Assembly: GCA_029556545.1 (NCBI GenBank)
Contig: JAKQEQ010000159.1
Span: 29,814-93,813 of the forward strand
Direction: 5' to 3'
Source of the DNA: Candidatus Hydrogenedentota bacterium
GTDB taxonomy: Bacteria; Hydrogenedentota; Hydrogenedentia; Hydrogenedentales; JAGMZX01
DNA: 64,000 bases
In this document: positions 10,139 through 18,784 of the stretch, piece after piece
Layout: the number at the start of each line of letters is the position of its first letter
Position numbering within the stretch: the stretch's first letter is position 1
Notes under the pieces: generated by a model
Databases searched by the model: none
Seen by the model: only the letters and a program-made list of their open reading frames with translations
What the model was told of the DNA's origin: nothing
Program-made: the position numbers and the translations under genes

Positions 10139-13100
10139 ATGTCACACAACACATTCACCACTAGTCTCCGTGTACTTGTAGCCATCCTCTGCGCAGTCGC
10201 GGTCACGTCCGCATGGGCGCAAGGCGCCGCGGACCCGTCCCGGCTGTTGCCGCCCATGCCGCCCGCCGCGGCGGGAATGGCGCCGCAGGCCAAGGCGCCT
10301 GCGGTCGCGTCGCTGGGACCCAGCGACTGCCAGGTCGCGATCAACTTCGACGAACTGACCGCGCCGTGTGGTTTTGCAAGTACGACGCGGCTCACGGGCG
10401 AGTATTTCTACCTTGGGCTCTTGTTCGAAGGACCGGGCGGCAACGACGGCGGCGCCGTGCTCGATGAGTGCGGGGTCTTTGGCGTAACGGGCCACTCGTC
10501 GCCCAATTTCCTCGCGTTCAATACCGGTTCGGCTCTGAGCGACGGCGGCGTGCCGCAGGGCCCGGAAACCATCACCTTCAGCAACCCGATCGTGTCCTTC
10601 GAGGCAGCGTTCGGCACCGGAACCGCCGGCAACCTGACGCTCACCGCGTATGATGAAGGGGGTGGAGTGGTCGATCAGACGACGGGCGCCATCGGACCCG
10701 CGTTGGCGCGCTTTGCCGTCTTCGGACGCGGCATCAAGACGGTCGAGTTCAACACCACCGCCGCCGCCTGGGTCTGCGACGACCTCTGTATCGTCGAGGA
10801 CGGGGGCAGCGGCGTGCTGGTCCTGCTCGAAACCTGCGGCGGCAGTGCCGACTTCATCACGCCCGCCCTGGCGAACCTCAGCCATACCGACGTCACCGTG
10901 GTCAACGATCCGGGCGATTATGAGTTCGCCATTCGCACGGGGCAGTGGGACCTCATTATCCTGGAAGAGTATGGTAATTATATTCCCGAAGCCGCGCTCG
11001 ACGCGTTGGTTGATTACCACAACGGCGGCGGGCGGATTGTTTTCTCCTACTGGGGGCTGGATGCGATTACCGCCCATCCGATCATGGACGTTCTCGGCGT
11101 CTCGTATGTGAGTTCCTATAATACTCCAGAATCCGTCTATGCCTGGAACCCGACCCCGCTCTTCGACACGCCGAACAGCGTGCCTGATCTAACGACGTTC
11201 ATCAATCCGTGCACCCAGGACGGCCACCGGGTCGAGCCGACCTCCGCTGCGGCGATGGCGGGATACACCGCGACGGCGCAAGCGAATGAGGCAGCCCTGA
11301 CCGTCAGCGGCAACGGAAGGGCCATTCTGAACGCCTTCATGCCGGGCACGGTCGACCAGGACGCGGACACCGACGGCAAGAACGACATGATCGCGTTGTA
11401 CGAGAACGAGATTTACCACCACATCGGCCTTGGCGACGCCGCCCTCGCGGCCGCGCCGCCCGCCATCGAGTTCCGTCTCCCGGTCGACGGCGCGGACGCC
11501 GAACCGGTGACGCTCGAAAACCTGAGTCCCGCGCCCATCAACTGGACCAGCGGCGTCGTCCGCGTGCTGATCGCCGCGGCAAGCGATCCGCCGACGTTCT
11601 TCCTGGACGAGTTCATGGCGGAGACCGGCATGGCCGTGGTCGATTACGTCAACACGAGTGGGGCCACGCCGACTGTTTCGGAAATGCTCAACTATGACGT
11701 GGTCATTGTGGCAAGCAACTTCGCGCCTGCCGATCCGGCAGCTCTCGGCAACAATCTGGCCGACTACATCGACATGGGCGGCAAAGTGATCAACGCCCTC
11801 GCCACCTTCGCGGGAGCACCATGGCAGTTGGAAGGCCGCTTTGTCGCGGACGGCTACGGCGCCTTCCTCAATGACGCCCCGACGGAGTTCTTCCTGCACA
11901 CCTTGGGCACTTTTGATCCCGGCCACCCGATTATGGACGGCGTCAGCAGTCTGACTGATAGTCTCGTGGCGACCGCCGTGCCCGCGCCCGGCGCCGTGGT
12001 CGTGGCCGAATGGGACAACGGCACGCCGTTGGTGGCTACTCAAGGCGACACGGTAGTCGGCTTGAACGCTTTCATTCTCGGCACGGGTTACACGGGCGAC
12101 CTCGCGCACATGGTCCGCAACGCCGTGCTCTGGCTCGCCAAGCGCGGCGAGTGGCTGAGCGTCAATCCGCCGTCGGGCACCCTGCTGCCCGGGGAATCCG
12201 TCGTGCTCGATGTCGCGGCCGACGCCACGGGCTTGCCTCTGGGCTTCTATGAGCCCCTTACACTGGGCCTGTGGGGGCCGAAGGGCGGGCGCGCGGAAGT
12301 GGACGTGTCCCTCGTGGTCTTTGACCCGTGCCCGCCGGACGCGAGCTTCTCCCAGCCTGTGGCCATGCCGCACGAGGGCGGCGGAAGCGCATACACCAGC
12401 AGCGATACCTCCAGTTACAAAGTCTATGAAAATGTTTCCGGATTGACCGGGAATATCGTCGCGCTGCAATGGTGGGGTCTCGACCTCGAGTGGCTTCCCG
12501 GCTTCGGCGAATGCGACCGGCCCGCGCCGGACCAGTTCCTCGTGGGCTTCTATACGGACAATGCCGGCCTGCCCGACGCGCTGATCGACGAGGTCACCGT
12601 GACCGCCGTGGTCGAGGATACCGGCCTCGTGCTGTTCGGAGTCTACGAGCAGAAGCGGTACTCCGCGACGCTCCCGAGTCCGGTGGCCATGCCCGAGGGC
12701 TGGATTTCGATCCAGGGCATCGACGCGGACGCGTGCTGGTTCCTCTGGAGCACCTCACCGGTCGGCGACGGTAACGGTGTACAGGATAGCGGCAGCCTCG
12801 TCAACCTCGGCGTTGACCTCGCGCTGTGCGTGACCACCCAAGTCACGGACTTCTGCCCGCCCGAGTCCATCTACAGCCAGCGTCCCGTCACCACGACGCA
12901 GCCGCTCTTTGGCCCCTTCAGCGACGACGCTTCGGGCTTCCAGGTCTATGACGATTTCAGCGGTGTCCCGGGGCCGATCGGCGGGTTGGTATGGTGGGGC
13001 TTCGAGTATTCAGGCGTGCCTTGCACGCGTCCGGTCACCGATTTCCTCATCGGGTTCTATGAAGACGACGGCGGCGGCCAGCCCGCCACGGGCACGCCGA

Positions 13101-14212
13101 TTCACGAGGAGGTAGTGACGGCGGTCAGGGAGGACACGGGCCTTCTGTATCTCGGGACCCTCCCGCTGCTCCGGTACACCGCCCCGCTCTCCGCAGGGGT
13201 GAACATGGCGTCCGGCTGGGTCAGCATCGCGGGCACGAACGGCGACGCATCCTGCGTCTTCGCCTCGGTCGACTCCGACCAAGGCAACCTGCACGCCCTG
13301 CATTGGGATGGTGTTACGTTCGGCCCCCTCGGAAAGGACATGGGTCTCTGCTTCTTGCCTTACATCGTCCCGACATGCACACCCATCGCGGATGCGATCT
13401 GCGACTCGGTGGTGTACGGGACAAACATCGGCCAACCTTCGGAGATCGATAGCTACTCCTGCTCCGGATGGTCGGAGACCGGTCCCGAAGCGGTATACAG
13501 CTTCGCCCCGCTGGCGGATACGGATGTGACAATGATCTTGTCCGACATGACAATGGATCTCGATATCTTCATCCTGGAGAATGAATGCCGACCGGACCAG
13601 TGCATCACGTATGGTAACAACGACGTGACGTTCTCGGCGCTGGGAGGAAGCACGTATTATGTTTCCGTGGACGGCTATGCCGGGGCGACCAGTGACTTCA
13701 CACTGACCATCACCTGCACTGGCGGTGAAGGCGAGGGTGAAGGTGAGGGCGAGGGTGAGGGCGAGGGCGAAGGCGAGGGTGAAGGTGAAGGCGAAGGTGA
13801 GGGCGAGGGCGAGGGCGAAGGCGAGGGTGAAGGTGAAGGCGAAGGTGAAGGTGAAGGCGAGGGTGAAGGCGAAGGCGAAGGTGAAGGTGATCCTTGCTTC
13901 AGCGAATGGCATACGGCGGACCAGGACCACAGTAGCCTGATCGAGTTGACGGAACTATTGCGTGTCATCCAGTTCTACAACTCCGGCGGGTTCCACTGTG
14001 CGGATGACCCGGGATCAACGGAAGACGGTTACGTGCCGGGCGTCGGCGCGAACACCACGTGCTGCCCGCACGCGAGCGACTACGCGCCCTCCGGGCCGGA
14101 CTGGCAGATTGCGCTGACCGAGCTGCTGCGGGTCATCCAGTTCTACAACTTCCCCGGCTATCACTACTGTCCGCTTGACGGGACGGAGGACGGCTTCTGC
14201 CCCGGACTTTGA
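10139..14212 (+). CDS. Secreted 1357-aa modular protein with Glu-Gly linker and C-terminal EF-hand-like module
   Basis: Predicted exported protein of unknown function. A signal peptide (LRVLVAILCAVAVTSAWAQG) is followed by a beta-sandwich-like N-terminal region (INFDELTAPCGF...), then two regions that look like ThuA/GATase-type Rossmann folds (VLVLLETCGGSADF with WDLIILEEYG; VRVLIAAASDPP with YDVVIVASNF). Two tandem copies of a roughly 170-residue domain follow, both starting CPP and containing WWG, GFY and EDTGL. After these come a PPC-like domain (CDSVVYGTNIG...DLDIFILEN), a Glu-Gly linker (13727-13888) and the 108-residue C-terminal module. It lies 283 bp after the similar protein at 6.6 kb, with its own promoter-like site. 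No catalytic residues were identified; adhesion or substrate binding is a guess. Confidence 0.82.
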   Translation: MSHNTFTTSLRVLVAILCAVAVTSAWAQGAADPSRLLPPMPPAAAGMAPQAKAPAVASLGPSDCQVAINFDELTAPCGFASTTRLTGEYFYLGLLFEGPGGNDGGAVLDECGVFGVTGHSSPNFLAFNTGSALSDGGVPQGPETITFSNPIVSFEAAFGTGTAGNLTLTAYDEGGGVVDQTTGAIGPALARFAVFGRGIKTVEFNTTAAAWVCDDLCIVEDGGSGVLVLLETCGGSADFITPALANLSHTDVTVVNDPGDYEFAIRTGQWDLIILEEYGNYIPEAALDALVDYHNGGGRIVFSYWGLDAITAHPIMDVLGVSYVSSYNTPESVYAWNPTPLFDTPNSVPDLTTFINPCTQDGHRVEPTSAAAMAGYTATAQANEAALTVSGNGRAILNAFMPGTVDQDADTDGKNDMIALYENEIYHHIGLGDAALAAAPPAIEFRLPVDGADAEPVTLENLSPAPINWTSGVVRVLIAAASDPPTFFLDEFMAETGMAVVDYVNTSGATPTVSEMLNYDVVIVASNFAPADPAALGNNLADYIDMGGKVINALATFAGAPWQLEGRFVADGYGAFLNDAPTEFFLHTLGTFDPGHPIMDGVSSLTDSLVATAVPAPGAVVVAEWDNGTPLVATQGDTVVGLNAFILGTGYTGDLAHMVRNAVLWLAKRGEWLSVNPPSGTLLPGESVVLDVAADATGLPLGFYEPLTLGLWGPKGGRAEVDVSLVVFDPCPPDASFSQPVAMPHEGGGSAYTSSDTSSYKVYENVSGLTGNIVALQWWGLDLEWLPGFGECDRPAPDQFLVGFYTDNAGLPDALIDEVTVTAVVEDTGLVLFGVYEQKRYSATLPSPVAMPEGWISIQGIDADACWFLWSTSPVGDGNGVQDSGSLVNLGVDLALCVTTQVTDFCPPESIYSQRPVTTTQPLFGPFSDDASGFQVYDDFSGVPGPIGGLVWWGFEYSGVPCTRPVTDFLIGFYEDDGGGQPATGTPIHEEVVTAVREDTGLLYLGTLPLLRYTAPLSAGVNMASGWVSIAGTNGDASCVFASVDSDQGNLHALHWDGVTFGPLGKDMGLCFLPYIVPTCTPIADAICDSVVYGTNIGQPSEIDSYSCSGWSETGPEAVYSFAPLADTDVTMILSDMTMDLDIFILENECRPDQCITYGNNDVTFSALGGSTYYVSVDGYAGATSDFTLTITCTGGEGEGEGEGEGEGEGEGEGEGEGEGEGEGEGEGEGEGEGEGEGEGEGEGEGEGEGDPCFSEWHTADQDHSSLIELTELLRVIQFYNSGGFHCADDPGSTEDGYVPGVGANTTCCPHASDYAPSGPDWQIALTELLRVIQFYNFPGYHYCPLDGTEDGFCPGL
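13727..13888 (+). repeat. Glu-Gly hexanucleotide linker, 27 dipeptides
   Basis: 162 bp of GAR-GGY pairs immediately before the C-terminal module. Confidence 0.95.
13889..14209 (+). other. EF-hand-like / dockerin-like C-terminal module (copy 2)
   Basis: Nearly the same as copy 1: ADQDHSSLIELTELLRVIQF, then TEDGYVPG, a CC pair, PDWQIALTELLRVIQFYN, and TEDGFCPG at the end. Confidence 0.8.
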
Positions 14213-14244
14213 GCCGGCGGCGCCGACTTGATTGAAGGAGCATC

Positions 14245-14292
14245 GTGCGCGGGCGGTTGGACCATCGGGTTCCAGCCGCCCGCACTTCTTCC
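14245..14292 (+). terminator. Likely intrinsic terminator after the 1357-aa gene
   Basis: A long GC-rich hairpin (14245-14261 with 14271-14285, one bulged base) followed by TTCTTCC. It starts 32 bp after the stop codon. Confidence 0.5.
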
Positions 14293-14437
14293 GCCAGAGT
14301 CAAATGTTGCCGTGTCTCATCGGAATTTGGAATACTGGCGGCGTAGAATCGTCTTGTTATCGAGTGTCGGAATGTGCGCCGCTGCCGCGGGGTTTCCTTG
14401 ATTGAGTACGGTCGGCGCGAAAAAGAAGGAAGATACC

Positions 14438-15037
14438 ATGAGAAAACACTCGCGGATCCTGCTGATAATTGCGGTGGTCGGTCTGGCGTTGGTCCATATC
14501 GGCTGTGAGACCTACGGCCAATCCGCGGGCCTTGGCGCGCTGGTCGGCGGCGGCGCGGGCGCGATTATCGGGCACCAGTCCGGTCACGCGCTCGAGGGCG
14601 CGGCCATCGGTGCGGCGCTCGGCGCCGCCACCGGGCTCATCGTCCACGACGTGAAGGCCAGAAGGGCCAGAACCGCCGAGGAAACGGCCCAGCAATACAA
14701 TTATCAGCCATCGCAGGGACTGAAACTCCAAATCGAACGCTCGGAGGTGCTGCCCAATTTCGTCGCGCGCGGCAACGAGGTCGAGAGCCAGGTGCAGTAC
14801 GCCCTGCTCGGCAGCGGCGGCGGCGTCGAGGTCACTGAGAAGCGCACCCTGCTGCGTGGCGGACAAGTCGTGTCGGAGTTATCGTCCGAATCGTTCGTGA
14901 GATCGGACGGCACCTGGGTCAGCAGCCAGCGTTTCCGGCTTCCCAACGACTTGCAGCCTGGAGAATATGCGGTCATGCAGCGCGTCAGCACCGCGCAGCA
15001 CGTCGTTTCAGGCACCGCTCCCTTCACCGTGCAATAA
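14438..15037 (+). CDS. Glycine-zipper lipoprotein (17 kDa surface antigen-like)
   Basis: Predicted 199-residue outer-membrane lipoprotein. The ATG at 14438 follows AGAAGGAAG and gives MRKHSRILLIIAVVGLALVHIGC with a lipobox cysteine. Next comes a glycine-zipper segment (ALVGGGAGAIIGHQSGHALE, then GAAIGAALGAATG), the hallmark of the Rick_17kDa_Anti/SlyB type. The C-terminal half is a beta-rich domain with an ERSEVLPNFVARGNEVE segment. The usual role of such lipoproteins is outer-membrane integrity. It is flanked by converging genes and seems to be a single-gene unit. Confidence 0.83.
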   Translation: MRKHSRILLIIAVVGLALVHIGCETYGQSAGLGALVGGGAGAIIGHQSGHALEGAAIGAALGAATGLIVHDVKARRARTAEETAQQYNYQPSQGLKLQIERSEVLPNFVARGNEVESQVQYALLGSGGGVEVTEKRTLLRGGQVVSELSSESFVRSDGTWVSSQRFRLPNDLQPGEYAVMQRVSTAQHVVSGTAPFTVQ

Positions 15038-15134
15038 CCGACGCCCTCGTTATTCGGCCCGCCGCCCGCTCCTTGCGCCGCACGGAGCGGCGGCTGTCTC
15101 ATTTCCGCCCTCCCTTCTCCCTTCTCCCTTCTCC

Positions 15135-15992
15135 CTATTCCCCCACCGCCCGCGCCGTCGCGTATTCTCGGATGCGAAACGCAATCGCGGACAGCGCGAC
15201 GAAGACCGCGGTTATCACCAGCAGCGTAATCAGCGCGTCCTGTTTCTCGATCAGGATCGGGTTCTTCTGAAACCCCAACGAGGTCTGCTCGAAGAAATCC
15301 CGCGGCCGCGCCACGTCCGTCTTCGGGAACAGCATCTCGAGGTATTTCTGGATCGTGAGGAAATCGACGAGTCCGGGAACCTGTATAGCGAGCCGCTGCC
15401 ACCCGAAAAGCAGAATCAGGCCGTAGATGATGGGCCGTTTCGAGAACGTGCCCAGGAACAGGCAAAGCGCGCCATAGGATGCGATGGCGAGCGTCAGCAC
15501 GCCGCAGTATTGCAGCAGCCGCAACACGTGTTCCGACGTGAATTCGAGGTTCGCCAAGCTGCCGCACCCTGCGAACACCAGCGCGGCGGAAACGCAGAGC
15601 ATGAACGAGCAGAGGAACACGTACGCCAGGAACCGCCCGATGATCCACGCCGAACGCGGCAGGGGCCGCGTGAGAATATACGCGATGGTCTGACCTTCGG
15701 CGTCTTCGCCCACGAGCATCCCGGCAAAAAACAACGCGAGCACCGGCGCCAGAATGCTCACGTACAGGTCTTCCATCATGCGGATAAACGTGACGTCGCC
15801 CAGGACGGAAAACGGGGTCCGCGACAGAAACGCCAGCGCGAGCGGCAGCAGCACGGGCAGCAGCGTGATCGCTGCCGCCAGGATAAGCCGGCTGCGGCGC
15901 AGCATCATCACCACGGCATGCGCGCATGCGACGCGCACGTAGCCGAAGTAACCGACCATGGGAGGCGCGGTACGTTCTTCCGTTACGGACAC
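15135..15992 (-). CDS. ABC-2 type transporter permease
   Basis: Predicted 285-residue polytopic inner-membrane protein with about six hydrophobic segments (for example SRLILAAAITLLPVLLPLAL and LYVSILAPVLALFFAGMLVG) and the motif GEDAEGQTIAYILTRPLPR, typical of ABC-2 permeases of gliding and export type (GldF/NosY-like). The start is GTG at 15992, 9 bp after the stop of the ATPase gene. The AGGAG ribosome site overlaps that stop codon (TAGGAG), which implies translational coupling. It is the last gene of a four-gene ABC run. Confidence 0.85.
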   Translation of the reverse strand: MSVTEERTAPPMVGYFGYVRVACAHAVVMMLRRSRLILAAAITLLPVLLPLALAFLSRTPFSVLGDVTFIRMMEDLYVSILAPVLALFFAGMLVGEDAEGQTIAYILTRPLPRSAWIIGRFLAYVFLCSFMLCVSAALVFAGCGSLANLEFTSEHVLRLLQYCGVLTLAIASYGALCLFLGTFSKRPIIYGLILLFGWQRLAIQVPGLVDFLTIQKYLEMLFPKTDVARPRDFFEQTSLGFQKNPILIEKQDALITLLVITAVFVALSAIAFRIREYATARAVGE

Positions 15993-16001
15993 GGCAGTCT
16001 C

Positions 16002-16919
16002 CTAATGAATCAGGTAATCGAACACGGACTGCAAGTTGTCGTCCGCGCAGGTTATCGACCGAATCCCGAGGGTTTCGTCATCCATGAGTCCGTTCAACTT
16101 CTCATAGCACCCGTTGGGGTCGCGCGTGCGCAGGGTGGCCCGCCCGTTCTCGAACTCGATCCCGATCGTGGCCGCATCCGTTACGAAGTGCGCGGACATC
16201 CGCCGCGGGTCGCGGCACTCGACGGTGATCGTGTGCGGGTGATCGTCGATGAGATCGCGGATTTCGCGCACGTTGCCTTGGGCGATCAACGTCCCGTGGT
16301 ACAGCAGCACCACGTTGTCCGTCGCGCGCTCGACCTCGTGCAACACGTGGCTCGACACCACCACCGAGCGGCCCGCGTCCCCGAGGCGGCGGATCAGTTG
16401 AAACATCTCCTCGCGGCCCTCGGGATCGAGGCCGCTCATGGGCTCGTCAAGCAGCAGGAACTCGGGGTCGGTCGCGAGCGCCTGGGCAATCTTGACGCGC
16501 TGGCGCATCCCTTTGCTGTACTCGCTGATCGGGTCGTGCATCCGATCCGTCATCCGCACCTGATCAATCGCCGCCGCCGCCACGCGCCGCGCATCGCGAA
16601 CGCCCATCCCCCAGAAGCGATTCATCCAGTAGACGAACTCGAAGCCGCTCATGTTCTCGTAGAACTTGTCGGTCTCCGGGCAATAGCCGATACGACGCAG
16701 CACGCGCCGGTTGTTGCACGGCGCCTCGCCGAAAACCTCGATGACGCCGCGACTGGGCCGGTACAGTCCCAGCGCGAGTTTGATGAACGTGCTCTTGCCG
16801 GCGCCGTTCGGACCGAGCAGGCCGGTAACCCCGGCTTCGATTTCGACGCTCAGGTTGTTGACGGCGACCACCTCGCCGAACCATTTCGAAACTTCTTTCG
16901 CGCGAATGACGGCGCTCAT
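16002..16919 (-). CDS. ABC transporter ATP-binding protein
   Basis: Predicted 305-residue ATPase that should energise the neighbouring ABC-2 permeases. Walker A is GLLGPNGAGKSTF, the signature YSKGMRQRVKIAQAL and Walker B FLLLDEPMSGLDPEGR. A C-terminal extension of about 90 residues follows the ATPase core, as in CcmA/NatA-type exporters. The ATG at 16919 overlaps the stop of the upstream permease by 4 bp (ATGA), which supports this start over the longer frame from 17045. Confidence 0.93.
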   Translation of the reverse strand: MSAVIRAKEVSKWFGEVVAVNNLSVEIEAGVTGLLGPNGAGKSTFIKLALGLYRPSRGVIEVFGEAPCNNRRVLRRIGYCPETDKFYENMSGFEFVYWMNRFWGMGVRDARRVAAAAIDQVRMTDRMHDPISEYSKGMRQRVKIAQALATDPEFLLLDEPMSGLDPEGREEMFQLIRRLGDAGRSVVVSSHVLHEVERATDNVVLLYHGTLIAQGNVREIRDLIDDHPHTITVECRDPRRMSAHFVTDAATIGIEFENGRATLRTRDPNGCYEKLNGLMDDETLGIRSITCADDNLQSVFDYLIH

Positions 16920-17800
16920 GCGGCAACCTCCGCGCGACGCACCGCCCGGCAAATAATCCAGAAGGCCGTGACGCACACGAGGACGAGCATCCCGAGCGAC
17001 AGCCCGAGATCGATCCGTGTCAGATAGCCGCGCTGCCGGAAACACGCAAGCCCGATGCGGTTGACGACCATCGGGACGGACACGATGAGATATTGCGGGT
17101 CACGCAGCATCTGGGCAAGAAGCACGCCCATGGTCGAGCTGGCGATAACGACCATAAACACCGCAATGGCCGCGTAGCGCTGGCTCCGCGAGAGTGCCGA
17201 TGCGGCCAGTACGCAGAGGGCCGCGGGAACCACAATGGCGGAGGCGAAGCCGACGCTCGCCGGTCCCCACCACCAATTCGCCGCCAGTTGATCGAGGTCC
17301 GCCAGCAGCGCGTTGTGCAACGCCAAAAACAGGACGGCCGGCAGCGCCGTCAGCGAGAGGCCGAGCAGGACAAGCGCGCAGCACTTCCCGAGCGTGTAAT
17401 CTATCCAGGTCAGCGGTTTCGCGAAGTAGACTTCCATCAGGTTGTTCACGAAATCGTTACTGATCGCGCCCGATCCGGCGTAAATGAGAATGAGGAACGC
17501 AAGACCGGATTGAAAGCGGAGAAACATATAGAACAGCCGCTCATCCACCATGAACTCGCGCACCTGGGTCAGAAACCCGAGGCCGCTCTGACGAAACAAC
17601 TCCTGGTTGCTCCGGTACACTTCGTTCAGCAGGATAATGAGCACATAAAAGAGGCAATGAAGCAACGCGATGAGCACAAGCCCTTTGAAAATGCGCGCCC
17701 GCGCGAGCAGCCGCAATTCCTGCTCCGCCACGGTCCACCACCGGAAATGGCGGCGCAGCGTTCCGTCATAAGTTCTATACGTTTGACTGTAAATCGGCAC
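16916..17800 (-). CDS. ABC-2 type transporter permease
   Basis: Predicted 294-residue polytopic membrane protein. The N terminus (MPIYSQTYRTYDGTLRRHFR) is cytoplasmic, followed by about six membrane segments such as IFKGLVLIALLHCLFYVLII and KCCALVLLGLSLTALPAVLF. The segment GAISNDFVNNLMEVYFAKPL resembles the permease core of ABC-2 exporters. It is 2 bp from the upstream ATPase gene and overlaps the downstream ATPase gene by 4 bp, so all are almost certainly co-translated. The substrate is unknown. Confidence 0.85.
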   Translation of the reverse strand: MPIYSQTYRTYDGTLRRHFRWWTVAEQELRLLARARIFKGLVLIALLHCLFYVLIILLNEVYRSNQELFRQSGLGFLTQVREFMVDERLFYMFLRFQSGLAFLILIYAGSGAISNDFVNNLMEVYFAKPLTWIDYTLGKCCALVLLGLSLTALPAVLFLALHNALLADLDQLAANWWWGPASVGFASAIVVPAALCVLAASALSRSQRYAAIAVFMVVIASSTMGVLLAQMLRDPQYLIVSVPMVVNRIGLACFRQRGYLTRIDLGLSLGMLVLVCVTAFWIICRAVRRAEVAA

Positions 17801-17802
17801 GC

Positions 17803-18738
17803 CTAGCCCCTCCCCACCGCGTCCATGAAGGCTTCCTCGAGCGAACGTCGCACCGGACGGAAATGGCGGATGTGCGTACCCGCCGCGCGTGCGGCCTCTG
17901 AGATTTGAGATTTGAGATTTGAGATTTCAGAGGTTCCCGCACCGTTCCCCGGCGACACAATCAGGTTGCCGCCGCGTTCCGCTTTCCACACCATCCCCGC
18001 GCGATCGAGGGCCGCGCAAAACACCGCCTCGCGGTCGCGTACGCGCACCTCGAACAGGTCGTCCCGCGGCGTGGTGAGTTCGTCGATGCGCCCTTCCTGG
18101 ACGATCCGGCCGTTGTTAATCATGATCACGCGATCGCAGACGTGCTGCACGTCGGGCAACAGATGCGAAGAAAGCAGCACGGCGACGCCCCGCCGCCCGG
18201 CGATGTCGCGGATCAGGTCGAGCATCTGGATGCGCCCCGTCGGATCGAGGCCGTTGGTCGGCTCGTCGAGCAGCACGAGCTTCGGATCGTGGATGAGCGC
18301 CTGCGCCAGCTTGACGCGCTGGAGCATGCCGGTCGAGTAGGTCTCCATGAGCCGGTAGCGGCTGTCGCCGAGCCGGACGTAGCTGAGCGCCTCGTGGGCG
18401 CGCTCCATCGCGTCCAGGTAGCTCATGCCGATGAGACGGCCGCAGTACGTGAGGAAATTGACGGCGCTGACCTTCGGGCTCGACACCTCACGCTCCGGCA
18501 TGTAGCCGATGCCCAGGCGCACTTCGAGCGCGTGCCGCGGCATCGCTTTCCCGAACAGCGAGACCCGGCCGGACGACGCGCGGTTGAACCCGAGCAACGT
18601 GCGGATGAGCGTGCTCTTCCCCGCTCCATTCGGCCCGAGCAGTCCTACCGCGCCGCCCTCGATGGCGCACGAGACGCCGTCAAGCGCTACCAAGTCGCCA
18701 TAGGCGACCCGCACGTCCTCCAATTCAATCAAGGCCAT
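17803..18738 (-). CDS. ABC transporter ATP-binding protein with repeat-derived insert
   Basis: Predicted 311-residue ATPase: Walker A GLLGPNGAGKSTL, signature YSTGMLQRVKLAQAL, Walker B LVLLDEPTNGLDPTGR. Its partner permease follows after 2 bp. Near the C terminus a tandem GAGATTT repeat (17900-17927) is translated as EISNLKSQISEA within the regulatory extension; this looks like an inserted repeat that kept the frame. The start at 18738 was chosen for the conserved MALIELEDVRVAYGD. A second in-frame ATG at 18759 lies within a 9-bp repeat and may be used instead. Confidence 0.9.
   Translation of the reverse strand: MALIELEDVRVAYGDLVALDGVSCAIEGGAVGLLGPNGAGKSTLIRTLLGFNRASSGRVSLFGKAMPRHALEVRLGIGYMPEREVSSPKVSAVNFLTYCGRLIGMSYLDAMERAHEALSYVRLGDSRYRLMETYSTGMLQRVKLAQALIHDPKLVLLDEPTNGLDPTGRIQMLDLIRDIAGRRGVAVLLSSHLLPDVQHVCDRVIMINNGRIVQEGRIDELTTPRDDLFEVRVRDREAVFCAALDRAGMVWKAERGGNLIVSPGNGAGTSEISNLKSQISEAARAAGTHIRHFRPVRRSLEEAFMDAVGRG
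17900..17927. repeat. GAGATTT heptamer, 4 tandem units, inside the ABC ATPase gene
   Basis: Four perfect 7-mers. Two more units (AAATCTC, AAATCTT in plus orientation) lie at 38511-38524, just downstream of the mutS stop codon. In the gene it codes for the ISNLKSQIS stretch. Confidence 0.85.
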
Positions 18739-18748
18739 CCGTCGGCCC

Positions 18749-18784
18749 GTCCCTATCATCCATACCGTCCATGCCGTTCATCTC
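18749..18784. repeat. 9-bp GTCCAT-type repeat, 4 degenerate units
   Basis: Same family as 1755-1790. It fills the 44-bp gap between the 981-aa protein gene and the ABC ATPase gene and reaches the stop codon of the former. Confidence 0.7.
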
